Positions 1 through 9,624 of a DNA stretch of 25,200 nucleotides are shown piece after piece. Both the position numbers and the translations under genes were made by a program. Each line of letters begins with the position of its first letter. The first letter of the stretch is position 1. Source of the stretch: Smittium mucronatum (taxonomy: Eukaryota; Kickxellomycota; Harpellomycetes; Harpellales; Legeriomycetaceae); NCBI GenBank assembly GCA_001953115.1, contig LSSL01002848.1, positions 1 through 25,200 of the forward strand, written 5' to 3'. Below the pieces are notes generated by a model, which made no database searches, was not told where the DNA came from, and saw nothing but the letters and a program-made list of their open reading frames with translations.

Positions 1-1385
1 TGATTTTGATTCTACATTTTTTTAACAGTTTTTTATTGAGATACAAGCCAAATTAATTTATGATTTTATCCAATATATTTTTATTTTGAATTTATTTATT
101 TAATGGAAGCTCCAATTAATTGATGTAGTATTATGCACAGATTTTTGATGATTATTAAATAATGACTAGTTTCTAAAGGTATTGAATTTCAAAAAAAGAA
201 TTCGCATTATCAATGTTTTTTTAAAAAGCATCAGGATAATTATATTTTTATGTGAGTCTTAATCTCATATTTATCTTATATAATCTATCTAATACTCTGA
301 TAATCTTAATACTGAAATTCCGATGAATAGATCAGGTTTTTTTAGTACGAAACCTCAAATCTGATTATAATATAATACAAAATTATCAAATCAACTTTAT
401 TTTTTCATTTAAATTTTGTAATTTTTAAATCTATAAGAATATTTTAACATAAAATAAACATAAAATCTTATATAATGATTAAACAATAAAAATAAATATC
501 ACAAAATAAATGTTTAAAACCATCAAAAAATGTAGTTTCCTAGTCACAATTTATTATGAAGGTAATAATATTATTCGGAATTTGAAGGGTTTATGCAATA
601 CTTATTTTTTGCCAAGTTGTAATTAAATGGAACTTATTTTATTTATTTATATCATTTTATAACCAAGAATGTGCTAATTAGAAATATACAGATACAATAT
701 TAAGATGCTTTAGAAATATGCGCAAAATAATACAATTTTTTTTTTATCAAATTATATTTGTTGAGTTAAAACCATTACTAAAAATACAATTAATAGCAGC
801 TACAATATTTTAAACTCGGTTTCTTTTATATAAAAATTCTCTAAATATAAGAGGTATCATTTCGATTTTAAATTTAAATTTTTGCAAACTTCGCTTAATT
901 TTTTATATATTTTATATTTTATAAATATCAATCAAAATAATGAGTAGAAGGTATGATTTTTTAGCAGAAAGAAGTTTTTTATTTACTATTCTTAACCCTT
1001 AGAGAATAATAAATATTTCTTAAATTTTAAACTAACCACTTAGTGATATAAACTGAGATAGATTTGAGATTATATTTCCAATCAAAAGATATGCTAATTT
1101 TGCAATGCATTCTCAAAATTTCCTATTCGACTTCTTTAAAAGTGTTCAAAAATTTAAGTTTAAATTTCTACTTTAAATTTAAAAGCATAAAATTTTATAG
1201 CAACACCAACATCACAAGGTTTATTAAATTTATTCTGATAACTTGGATAAAAAGTTAAACTTTCAGGATCAAAGCTATGCCTTAGTGACAAAAAATTATT
1301 ATTTGGGTTAGGGCTGTTGTTTAATTTTATTATACCAACTAAAATTTGGAAAAGATTCCAATTATTTCATTAGCTAAAAGAATAC

Positions 1386-1406
1386 ATTAATTAATTAATT
1401 AATTAA
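1386..1406. repeat. TTAA microsatellite
   Basis: Five consecutive copies of the 4-bp unit TTAA form a short, nearly perfect and self-complementary tract. It is a simple repeat with no evident function. Confidence 0.85.
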
Positions 1407-1689
1407 CCGATAATTAGAGGCTCAATATCTCATAATTCTAAAACAATCAAAAAAGAATCAAAACCACTTGGAAATCAAAATCACCAAAAAATAATTAAAA
1501 TCATCTGTAAATCAAAACAAATGAAACAAATGAAACTATCGGTTTAAGGTCCTATATACTCCTTAATATCTAGCTAACATTTGATAAATATTTTTTATTC
1601 GTTTAGAATATAAATCGTCTTTGATTATGATCCTTCCATTAATTTATATTGATGGTTACTCAAAATTAGGAACCTATTAACTATTACTT

Positions 1690-1812
1690 TTATGGTGTCA
1701 TACTATTTGCTAATTGTAAATTTTTTTGAAGAGTCGTTTCCACATTAAATAAATAATTAGGATTTAATTGAGCAAATTTAAAAACCATACCCAAACGATT
1801 TGATTTCTTTTT
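1690..1812 (-). other. Coding-like open fragment, unrecognised
   Basis: A minus-strand open frame of 40 codons runs from just after a TGA to a TAA, with an internal ATG at 1788. Its composition is more protein-like than its surroundings: it contains FAQLNPNYLFNVETTLQKN and few Lys/Ile/Asn runs. I recognise no family, and no convincing splice sites tie it to another exon. It could be a remnant of a gene or transposon, or chance. Confidence 0.2.
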
Positions 1813-2362
1813 TCATGGTTTTCCTAAAATATTTAAAAAATAATAATTCAATAATAATTACACTATCAATTAATTTAAATTGGTATAATATATTTCACAG
1901 CCATATAGTTTTAAATCTCCAAAAAATAAATAAATAAGGATCACATCCATAATTAACATATGAGAGATTCTTTTGCACACGATATGATTTTCTGATAAAA
2001 ATATCTAATTTTCTTTATAGTTAAAAGTCCTATCTAATTGATTCTACATTTTAATTTTTATTAATACCTATCAATTTTATATGCAAAAAACTATAAGATC
2101 CAAATCGTGATAATAATTTCTTTTTCCAGTTTAAATTTACATTGATTTAAAATTGGAATTTTTTCTAATTTACTTTTGCGGACTTCAAATTAAGGATAAA
2201 ATGTTTAATTTATTTTTTTCAAAAAAAAAAGTGAAATTTTTATTAAAAGATCAAGATTTACCCTATATGTAATTTTTTTTTTCTATTTTTGAAAAAAACA
2301 CGATGTATACTTAAAATATTTGCGATTATGGTTATAGTAAAAATATTACACATTTCTAGGAT

Positions 2363-2455
2363 ATGTGTCCTTTAAAGAAAAGAAAAGTAATAAAGCATAT
2401 TGAGAAAGTGACTCAATCCATATCTAATGGATATTCAACTGATTTATATAAATAA
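2363..2455 (+). other. Short open frame with basic nuclear-localisation-like start
   Basis: An ATG-initiated frame of 30 codons begins MCPLKKRKV and continues with helix-like sequence ending in TDLYK before TAA. The PLKKRKV stretch resembles a classical monopartite nuclear localisation signal. The region after it (2456-2980) keeps switching between coding-like frames interrupted by stops, for example VAIFRREELKKFGFQFSKD near 2605-2660. The whole may therefore be the eroded 5' part of the element whose transposase remnant follows at about 2985. That link is inferred from adjacency and orientation only. Confidence 0.25.
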
Positions 2456-2959
2456 TTTTTTAATATATCAAGGTTTGGATAGCAAATTATATCAAAAATA
2501 TCAGAAGACTTCAAATAATTGCGAGCTTCAAAAAATATATTAAAAACATAAAAAAATATTCCCAAATATAGTAGCAATAAATCTATTATACTTATACTCG
2601 TTGTAGCTATTTTCAGAAGAGAAGAGCTTAAAAAATTTGGGTTTCAGTTTTCAAAAGATTAATACATAGAATTTACTGAAAGATTAAAGTGTGTGAATTA
2701 TATTCTAAATAGTTTTAGAAATTTGAAAGGTTCAAAAAAATATATGATACCTGAAAAAATTTAAAAAATCGTCGAAAACCACTTTCTCAGAAACTCCAGA
2801 ATATCCTATAAAATCTTTAATTTCAAAAATTATGAAAACTTGTTTTTTGAGGCCTCTGTGTACTGCCTTTAAATACCAAAGAGAGAAGTATAGCAGTAAA
2901 TAATAGAAGATAAATCTTGGATTTAAATTATGAATAAGATCTTTTTATAATATATGCCT

Positions 2960-4130
2960 AAAAAACTTTTAAAAATCTGTTAAATTGGCTGATCTGTGTC
3001 CTATTTTTCACAAGAGACAACTTAATATCAAAACAATTAATAAAATATTGATGTTAGATCATGAAGAAATGTATATAGAATTCGAATACCAGACTTCATT
3101 TTACAGACAGTTCGAGAAAATTAAAAAACTATACCATAGCTCCTATAAAGAATGCGTCAAAAAATTATAAATCAGAATGTGTTATAATAATATATTTCAA
3201 GGAAATTTTTAGAATCGAGGGTGGCATATTAATAACTAGATCCAAATTTTACAAGAAACCTCAAATATACAATCTGGGATTTGCGACAGTATATTGGGAA
3301 AAATACTTAGATATAATATATAATTATAATCATAATTATTTCCTATCAAAGATACTGGAACACGATAGAAAATACGCAATTGACAGTTTATATCAGATTT
3401 TAAGAGAATATTTTTTATCAAATTTTTACACAATTCAAATATAGACAGAATCAGGCCCAAATTTTCGATTATTCAAACTTCTGGTGTTTGTAAAAAAAAA
3501 AAATTGGGTCAAGAACTGGGAAAAAATATAACACTAAATTATTTTATTGAATATCAATGGGAAAGCGTAGTCGATGGGCATTTTAGTATTATTTTAATAA
3601 ATTATTACTATCTCTATAATTTTTTATATTTTAATTTTTTGGATATTTAAGATACTTTCAAGATGGCTCGAAATAATTATGCTTTAAAGTTATGTTAGGA
3701 TCTTGAAAAATCTTTTAAAAGGGTTTAAAGAATTATCAGAGAAATATTTAATTGAAATCACAAAGACTCTAAAGTTTATTTTCAAACACATTCTATTTAT
3801 AAACTAAAATCATACTACTCCTGGGTTAATAAAAAGTTTTGAATCTTTTGCCTCGTTTACCATGATCTCAAAAAAATTAATTTCACCGCCAATTAACCTT
3901 TTAAATTTAATTCCTACAAAGTAATAACACTCAAAATAAAATTCATCGTAGATAGAACAACTTCTAAATATTTAATGGTCAAGAAGCCATTATTGGATCA
4001 GATATAGAATTCTTTATGGGGAAAAATTCCCAATACACACAAAACAGGAAAATAGATTTCATAAACTATTTATACTTTTGTACAGGTGGATATGAATACG
4101 CGTGCCCAAAGATTAAAATATGCATATGGT
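2960..4130 (+). pseudogene. Decayed ISXO2-like (IS1016/Merlin) DDE transposase
   Basis: Forward-strand frames joined by frameshifts recall the ISXO2-like transposase domain in its usual order. A CPIFHKRQLNI stretch at about 2997-3030 could be an eroded zinc ribbon. At 3228-3260, ILITRSKFYKKP resembles the SIRKGSFFxKS motif. At about 3380-3410, SLYQILREYF matches the W-x-F-x-RE helix. Near 3942-3953, FIVD fits the VNHsxxFVD segment. At 3996-4019, DQI-stop-NSLWGK fits the TQxIExxW motif around the last catalytic acidic residue. That residue is replaced by a TAG stop at 4005-4007. The frame breaks near 3170 and 3440 and at several later stops, so the gene is dead. The first catalytic aspartate and the WVFGG motif cannot be placed with confidence. 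I did not find terminal inverted repeats or a target duplication. The family call rests on motif memory rather than a profile search. Confidence 0.45.
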
Positions 4131-5716
4131 GAGACAAATATGTATCTTATATTGTAAATTCTCCTTCTCAATATTGGGGTTATTTTTGTGACCGAATGAT
4201 CCATCATCGTGCTTTTAATTGCAACAGAATCTTATTACCGATAAAATTTCTTCTTAAAAAGTCTGACTTTAAAGCTTTCGGATTATTTACTTCTTTCACA
4301 ATTTTTTGTTTTTTATCCGTTAAAAAAAACTTGGGGGTGTTTCATTTTAATAATTCAAAAATTTCAATACTATTTTTGTTCAAAATATTTCAAATTAAAA
4401 TTAGGTTGTATTTTTGGTAAAAATGGAGATATAGAGGTAGATAAATATGGTTTTTTGGCAGCACTACATCTTCCACAAATCCTCGCCAAAATCATTTCCT
4501 TTATTTAATTTTTTGATTACCGAAAAAAACATTTTGAAATAAGTTTATTTATTGTGGATTAATGAAAAATGAAAAATTATCAGATGAAAATTAAAAAATA
4601 ATCGTGACATATATTTTTTGCATATCTCTATTTTTGGAAAAATTAACAAAGATTTTGGTGACATATTATGAGCTCGAGTTAACCATTGATTGCGAGATTT
4701 ATCATCAATTGTAGTAATGAACACATATTTTTTGGATTAAATCATAACTATATTTGTCTTATTTATTCTGGATAAGTCAGAAATTTAGTATTTAAATATC
4801 CAGAGAGATAAAATAACATATTGATTAATACACAAATTTTTATTATTTAATTTAATTAAAACCAAAAATCTAAAAAAAATAATTTTAATTAAAATAATTA
4901 AAATAAAATATCAAGATTAATAAATAAAATATCCAAAATTATTATGATTGAGATTTATTTTATAGGGAATTAATTGATTATTGAAGGTTGAGCTAATACA
5001 GATTTTAAGACAAATTTTATTTTATTTTGAAACTCTGCTGATTATCTCCTTATAAATTTACTAATTTTAAACTTAGTTTGCAATTTCATTTAATGTGTTA
5101 TTCAAAAATCAAGATAATCCATTAACACAATCATTTTAAACCAATAAAACTCCGATAATACCTATTTCTAAAAAGCTTTTGCAATTTTTGTTAGACCGTG
5201 ATTTGTTTAGAAATATTATTCGTGAAAAAAGTTTCAAATATTTTTTTTAATAAAATTGATTCTTACAATAATGTTTTCATTCAAAATAAGGATTTTTCCT
5301 TGTTTAGGCTCATTTCATTCTCTTCCTTAACAATCTCTTACCCGATTATATTAATATGCCCTTTTCAAAAAGGTCCCTATTTTATGAGGGTAAGCCTCTT
5401 TTTTAAGAATACTTATCCACATATAGCATAGTTTAGCTAATAAATTTCTGAAATCTTAAACGGATTTCAGGGTTTTAAAGCAAATGTATGATATTTTAAA
5501 CATTTTTTGGTCTTTTGGAGTTTTTCTTATATTTATTTGTTTATCCGAGCTTTTACGTGAAAAATCTGATGTCAAATTTAAATCGTGTAATATAAGAAGT
5601 TTATAGTTATTTTTCGAAAATGGTGCTCGTCTCTTCTGATCTTTTTCAATCAAACTACAGAAAAAATAAATAATCGGTAATATTACACGGTAAAAATGAT
5701 TTGATATCATTTTTTG
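4131..5716. other. Non-coding or eroded sequence, no assigned gene
   Basis: Stretches of moderately mixed composition (4140-4500 and 5200-5700) alternate with strongly AT-rich DNA (4500-5190). Open frames occur at 4196-4420 (+), 5198-5431 (+) and 5456-5710 (-, 84 codons). None shows a family motif, and each is near the length expected by chance in a window this size. The minus frame has a moderately protein-like basic segment (KDQKRRAPFSKN) and abuts the dispersed repeat at 5717, so it could be repeat-associated debris. I assign no function. Confidence 0.4.
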
Positions 5717-5865
5717 TCCCTTGAACCAATACCCAGTGGGTACGGAGCGGCTAGAGCGACAGATGGGAGTGGGATGAAATTTGTTTATTTTTTCCTCTTA
5801 TTGTATTTTTATTTTAGTTTTGTCTAGTATTTGAATATTATAAATAAAATCTCTTTTAAAAAATT
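5717..5865 (+). repeat. Dispersed repeat copy A with GC-richer core
   Basis: A GC-richer core (about 5721-5781, around half G+C) stands out in 80% AT sequence and contains the near-palindrome TACCCAGTGGGTA. It is nearly identical, with about 6 differences in 60 bases and a 1-base indel, to the reverse complement of 22280-22342. The similarity continues, more loosely, through the AT-rich flank to about 5862, so the repeat is at least about 130 bp. There is no clear tRNA fold or A/B box pair. It may be a SINE, a MITE or another transposon end. Confidence 0.75.
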
Positions 5866-7805
5866 AAAAAAAATCATTTTTTTAACAGAAAATGTATATC
5901 GGAGTGAGAATTTTATTTTGATTCAACACTAGTCGTCTTATAAACAATTTTTTTGCCATTCGATGAAACATATATTAAATTTTTGGATGCCTAGACTAAC
6001 AAATAAATTGAATTTTATAATATGTATTATAGTTATAATCATAAATAATGAAAGGATATATAAAAAATAATTAAGTAATAATTAATCTAGATTTATTGAA
6101 TTTTAAGGGATTTGGAAAACAAAATTTTTTTTATATGTAATGTTTAAACTTAAGCTCAATTTTATTGATATAAATTTAGAAAAAGTTTATATCAAATTAA
6201 TCAATTTCCTTTGTTTTAAATAAAATATAAAAATTCTTCTATAAATATTAATCATTCAAACTGTTCATTTTGTTTTTACTAAAATTAATCTTAGCTTTGT
6301 GGAAGTATTATATAAAAGATTATAACTTTTTTTTGTGATATGTTTAAAATATAGATCCAAGTTTAGAAGCTATAATTACATGCCAAAATTTTCAATATTA
6401 CGTATATCATATACCTTTAACATCAAAATTTCATTTATAAAAGCTTTTTTTTCCTCCGATTAATATAAACATTTATAAAAAGTAGGAGTAATAAATTTAT
6501 AATAAATCCACTTCATTGATTTGAATGTGGTAATGTTTCTGTTGATGTGGTAGCTTTATCTCTTGAAAAAATATGACTTTCTTTCCAAACCAAATGTAAA
6601 TTCAAAAATTATTACGATTTATTTTTTTTTGAAGTAAACTTGATAGAATTTATTTCTTTTTAAATTCATTAGCTAATAAAGAAAGGTAAACATGATGATT
6701 TTTATGTAAAACATGCTGAAAAAGTATGTCGTTAAAAAATTGATATTTTTTGTGAGATTATTGCCTCATTTTTTCTTGAACTATGTATAAAAATTAGTTC
6801 TGAATTTAAAATAAGCAAATGAATTTAATCTTTGGCTTTTTTTCTATTTTTATTTATAATGTTGTCCATAAATGGAAATCTTTGCACGTTTTAATAAAGA
6901 CATAAGATTTTTCACGTAAAAGCTGTGTTAAACGAATAAAAAATCAGAAAAACTTCAAAAGATCAGATACTTGCCTATAATAACCTGAAATCCTGTTTAA
7001 AAAACAGAAGTTTATTATTTACCTATAGAATATTTAGAACTCTAAGTATGCATGAAGTTAACTTGGATACCGTTTTACGCAGTATTTTTCGAGTTATTTG
7101 AGCTTAAATAAAGCAATTATTCCAGCGTATAAAGCAAATAAATAAAGTTAAAACCTATTTTTTCAGTTAAAAAATCAACATTAAAAATAAATTTCCAGTT
7201 TCGGAAAAGTTATTAAAGATTTCTTAATTTGGACCGATAATAAACTAGAGAAAAAAAAATAACCAATAAGACTACAATATTGTTCAGAAAATAGCATCTA
7301 GCGTGAAAAATGGTCTGCCATATATATGATTTCAAAACTATAGCAGCAATAAAAATTTTTTAGATTTAAATATCAAATTCGGGGTTTAAAGATGAAATAT
7401 TTTATATTTACAGCTCTTTAGTACCTATAGGAAATTTAAAACAAATTATTTTTATTTTTTATAAATAAACGAAAAATTCAATTACAGTAGATAAATTTGA
7501 ATACTTTAATAAAATTCTGTTTGAATAGAGTATTATTTCCTAAAGTTTCTTAAAAAAAAAAGTTTTATAAAATATTATTTTTTATTAAATAATCAAAAAC
7601 TATATAGCGGTATAAATCGAACAATTCGAAGGGAATAAAATGACTAAGATTTTTTTATCTTGAGTCTTATCAATGTTTTTTAGAAATAATAACCATTTTT
7701 TTACAATTTCGACTTCACAATTCCGAGCCGGAATATTTTTTTTAAAAGTTTTATAAAAATTCCGAAATCGGTTTATGAATTTTTGTTAATTATATAGATA
7801 AAATA
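5866..7805. other. AT-rich intergenic sequence
   Basis: Strongly AT-rich sequence with frequent stops in all frames and no frame of note. I see no RNA gene, repeat array or transposon end before the 9-bp direct repeat at 7797-7805 that flanks the next element. Confidence 0.55.
7797..7805. repeat. Putative target-site duplication, left copy
   Basis: The 9-mer GATAAAATA directly abuts the outer end of the left terminal inverted repeat. The identical 9-mer directly abuts the outer end of the right one at 9123-9131. In AT-rich DNA a single 9-base match is weak. Its exact position at the limit of inverted-repeat homology on both sides makes a target duplication likely. Confidence 0.7.
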
Positions 7806-7965
7806 GATTAAATATTAAAAATATAATAACTCATTTTAAAATCGCTTAAATTTATTGAAAAAATAATATATTAAGCAAAATCAAACTAATTTTCCCAAAT
7901 CAATACAATATTAATGCTACACAAGGCGTAATTTTGCCAAGAAATTTACTAAAAATTTACTAATT
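7806..7965 (+). repeat. Left terminal inverted repeat
   Basis: Left arm of the transposon. It pairs base for base with 9122-8963 without indels over 160 positions, with about 19 mismatches. Nine of these fall in the outermost 40 bases. Homology stops abruptly after 7965. Confidence 0.85.
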
Positions 7966-8180
7966 TTTGAACGAATAATAATTTCAATACAAACTTTATT
8001 ACTCCTGTGTTTTGCGTGTATTTTTTGGACTGAAAATAGAAATAAGAAGCTTAAATACTAATGATGGATTCAATTTTACAATCAAACTATGTAAATAATC
8101 GGTCGAAAGCATTTCATTTTACGAGTTTTGGAATAAAATTTATAGTAATAGTTAAAATGAACTACAAAATATAGCGAAAG

Positions 8181-8370
8181 ATTCCTCTTCAACCTTTCAA
8201 CTCAACAAAATCCTAAACCTACCCACCCCTCCCACACTTGTTTACTCTCTAACTCCCCTACTCTCTCCATTGTTTTTATCATATTCCTTATTTCCGGCCC
8301 TTATCCCCTCTTGAGACTCTCACCCCTACTCATTCATACTCCCAAGTCTTACTGTCTAATCTTACACTAA
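8181..8370. other. C-rich, G-poor strand-asymmetric tract inside the transposon
   Basis: Within the element interior the plus strand is rich in C and T with very few G, for example CCTACCCACCCCTCCCACAC and CTCCCCTACTCTCTCC. The GC content is far above the surrounding DNA. No open frame persists on either strand. It could be captured foreign sequence, a polypurine/polypyrimidine regulatory tract, or a minisatellite-like relic. The sequence shows only the composition bias. Confidence 0.6.
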
Positions 8371-8962
8371 GTAAATTTTGTCTACTGAAAGATTATTTTA
8401 TAATTTAACGATGGAAAAAAAAATTCCCCACCTTTAACTTGTTTTTGTTAAATAATATTTGTAGTAGCTGAAATAAAAAAAAATTAATGATATTTAATGG
8501 AAGGGATATGTTTTTGAATCTTATTTAATAGTAAATCAGAACTGTTATAGCGTATTATTTGCAAATACATTTCATTTAGTAGCTATAGCTATTATTGTTA
8601 TAAGTTTTTCGAGTAATCACGAATAACTCCTAAAGATATTTATCTAGCTCATTCTAAAACCTAATTTTCGAGATTACATTTGATAAATTACACCCTGCTC
8701 TGCATGTATAACTGTACTCTAAATTTTTTGAATTAGCTCATTTTTCAAAATTATGATGATAGTGAATGGATAAAGATTCTGTAGCTTTACATTCGCAAAA
8801 ATAGTGGCTGTTATGTTTATTTTTATATTCATTATATATAGTTACTTTCTTTGTTTTTATTAAATACAACTATCTTTTTTGCTTTTAGAATTTAACCTCT
8901 GGAGATTTTCAATATTGTAACAAAATTAGAATCGATTTTATAGATTGAAATGTGAAAATAAT

Positions 8963-9122
8963 AATTAGTATATTTTTAGTAAATTTCTTGGCAAAATTAC
9001 GCCCTGTGTAACATCAGTATTGTATTTGTTTAGGAAAATTAGTTTGCTTTTGCTTAATATAGTATTTTTTCAATAAATTTAAGCGATTTCAAAATAAATT
9101 AGTATATTTTTGTTATCTTACC
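8963..9122 (-). repeat. Right terminal inverted repeat
   Basis: Right arm of the transposon, the reverse complement of 7806-7965 at about 88% identity with no gaps. It is followed immediately by the second copy of the 9-bp flanking duplication at 9123-9131. Confidence 0.85.
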
Positions 9123-9131
9123 GATAAAATA
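9123..9131. repeat. Putative target-site duplication, right copy
   Basis: GATAAAATA, identical to 7797-7805, abuts the right end of the transposon. Confidence 0.7.
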
Positions 9132-9624
9132 TGTCTAAATAGTATTTTTTAAGGTAAACAGTATTAGTGTAGAGTCGTAAATTTATAAAAACATTATGTT
9201 TAATGCAGATTTATTTTAAAAAAATAGTAGTCAATTTACCGCTCATTTATTTGAGGCCAAGGCATAAAGCGGGATTATAAATGGTGGATTTTATTTCAAA
9301 ATTGTACAAACAAATAAAAAATAGTTATTTAGAAATGGTAACTTTTGAAAGAAAATAAGACTATTCAACTTAAAATTTAGAGGGTCATTGAGTAAGCGTG
9401 TTGAAAATTAACTTGATAAAAAAAACCTGGTTGCTAGTGTAAATGATACAGGTTAATAAAAATGGCTTCAATCTACACAGAACGTGGAAGTGCAAATTTT
9501 TTCATTTTTTCAATTAATACAAAATGAGAGAATTTAATAAACATTAAATTGATGATGGTGGGGGAGATGATGGTTATGATAGTTTTAGAAGGTGTTTAAA
9601 GATAAATAAATGGGATGTGCAACT
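9132..9624. other. Intergenic sequence and 3' flank of the APC7 gene
   Basis: This sequence lies downstream of the APC7 stop codon, read on the minus strand. Immediately after the stop the transcript strand has short C-rich patches (CATCTCCCCCACCATCATC, about 9550-9568), probably 3' untranslated. I see no perfect AATAAA close to the stop on that strand, so the polyadenylation site is not assigned. No other feature is visible. Confidence 0.45.

Larger units (their letters stand above)
1..2362. other. AT-rich non-coding region
   Basis: Very AT-rich sequence with stops in all frames and many A or T runs. The longest forward open frame (1064-1258) is dominated by Lys, Phe, Ile and Asn, as expected of translated AT-rich DNA. 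I see no recognisable gene, RNA or transposon end. The exceptions are the TTAA microsatellite near 1386 and a coding-like scrap at 1690-1812, listed separately. The stretch 1440-1530 is A/C-rich with several copies of an AATCAAAA-like word. Confidence 0.6.
7806..9122. mobile_element. Non-autonomous TIR DNA transposon, Mutator-like (1317 bp)
   Basis: The two ends form an ungapped 160-bp inverted repeat, 7806-7965 against 8963-9122, with about 141 of 160 positions matching (88%). Conservation is highest in the inner part, including GCGTAATTTTGCCAAGAAAT. A 9-bp direct repeat flanks the element exactly. Long inverted repeats plus a 9-bp duplication are the usual signature of Mutator-like elements; hAT elements give 8 bp and have short ends. 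The roughly 1-kb interior has no transposase frame, so the element is non-autonomous. The divergence between arms suggests an insertion that is old but still complete. The superfamily is inferred from structure alone. Confidence 0.72.

Noticed and set aside
1064..1258. 64-codon plus-strand open frame
   Set aside because: Lys/Phe/Ile/Asn/Ser-rich with no motif; length expected by chance at this base composition.
3236..3460. 74-codon minus-strand open frame
   Set aside because: Lies antisense to the better-supported transposase remnant, whose plus-strand frame carries family motifs.
4196..4420. 74-codon plus-strand open frame
   Set aside because: No domain, no splice context, hydrophobic AT-driven composition; near chance length.
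5198..5710. Open frames at 5198-5431 (+) and 5456-5710 (-)
   Set aside because: No recognisable family; about one such frame of 80 codons is expected by chance in 25 kb at this composition.
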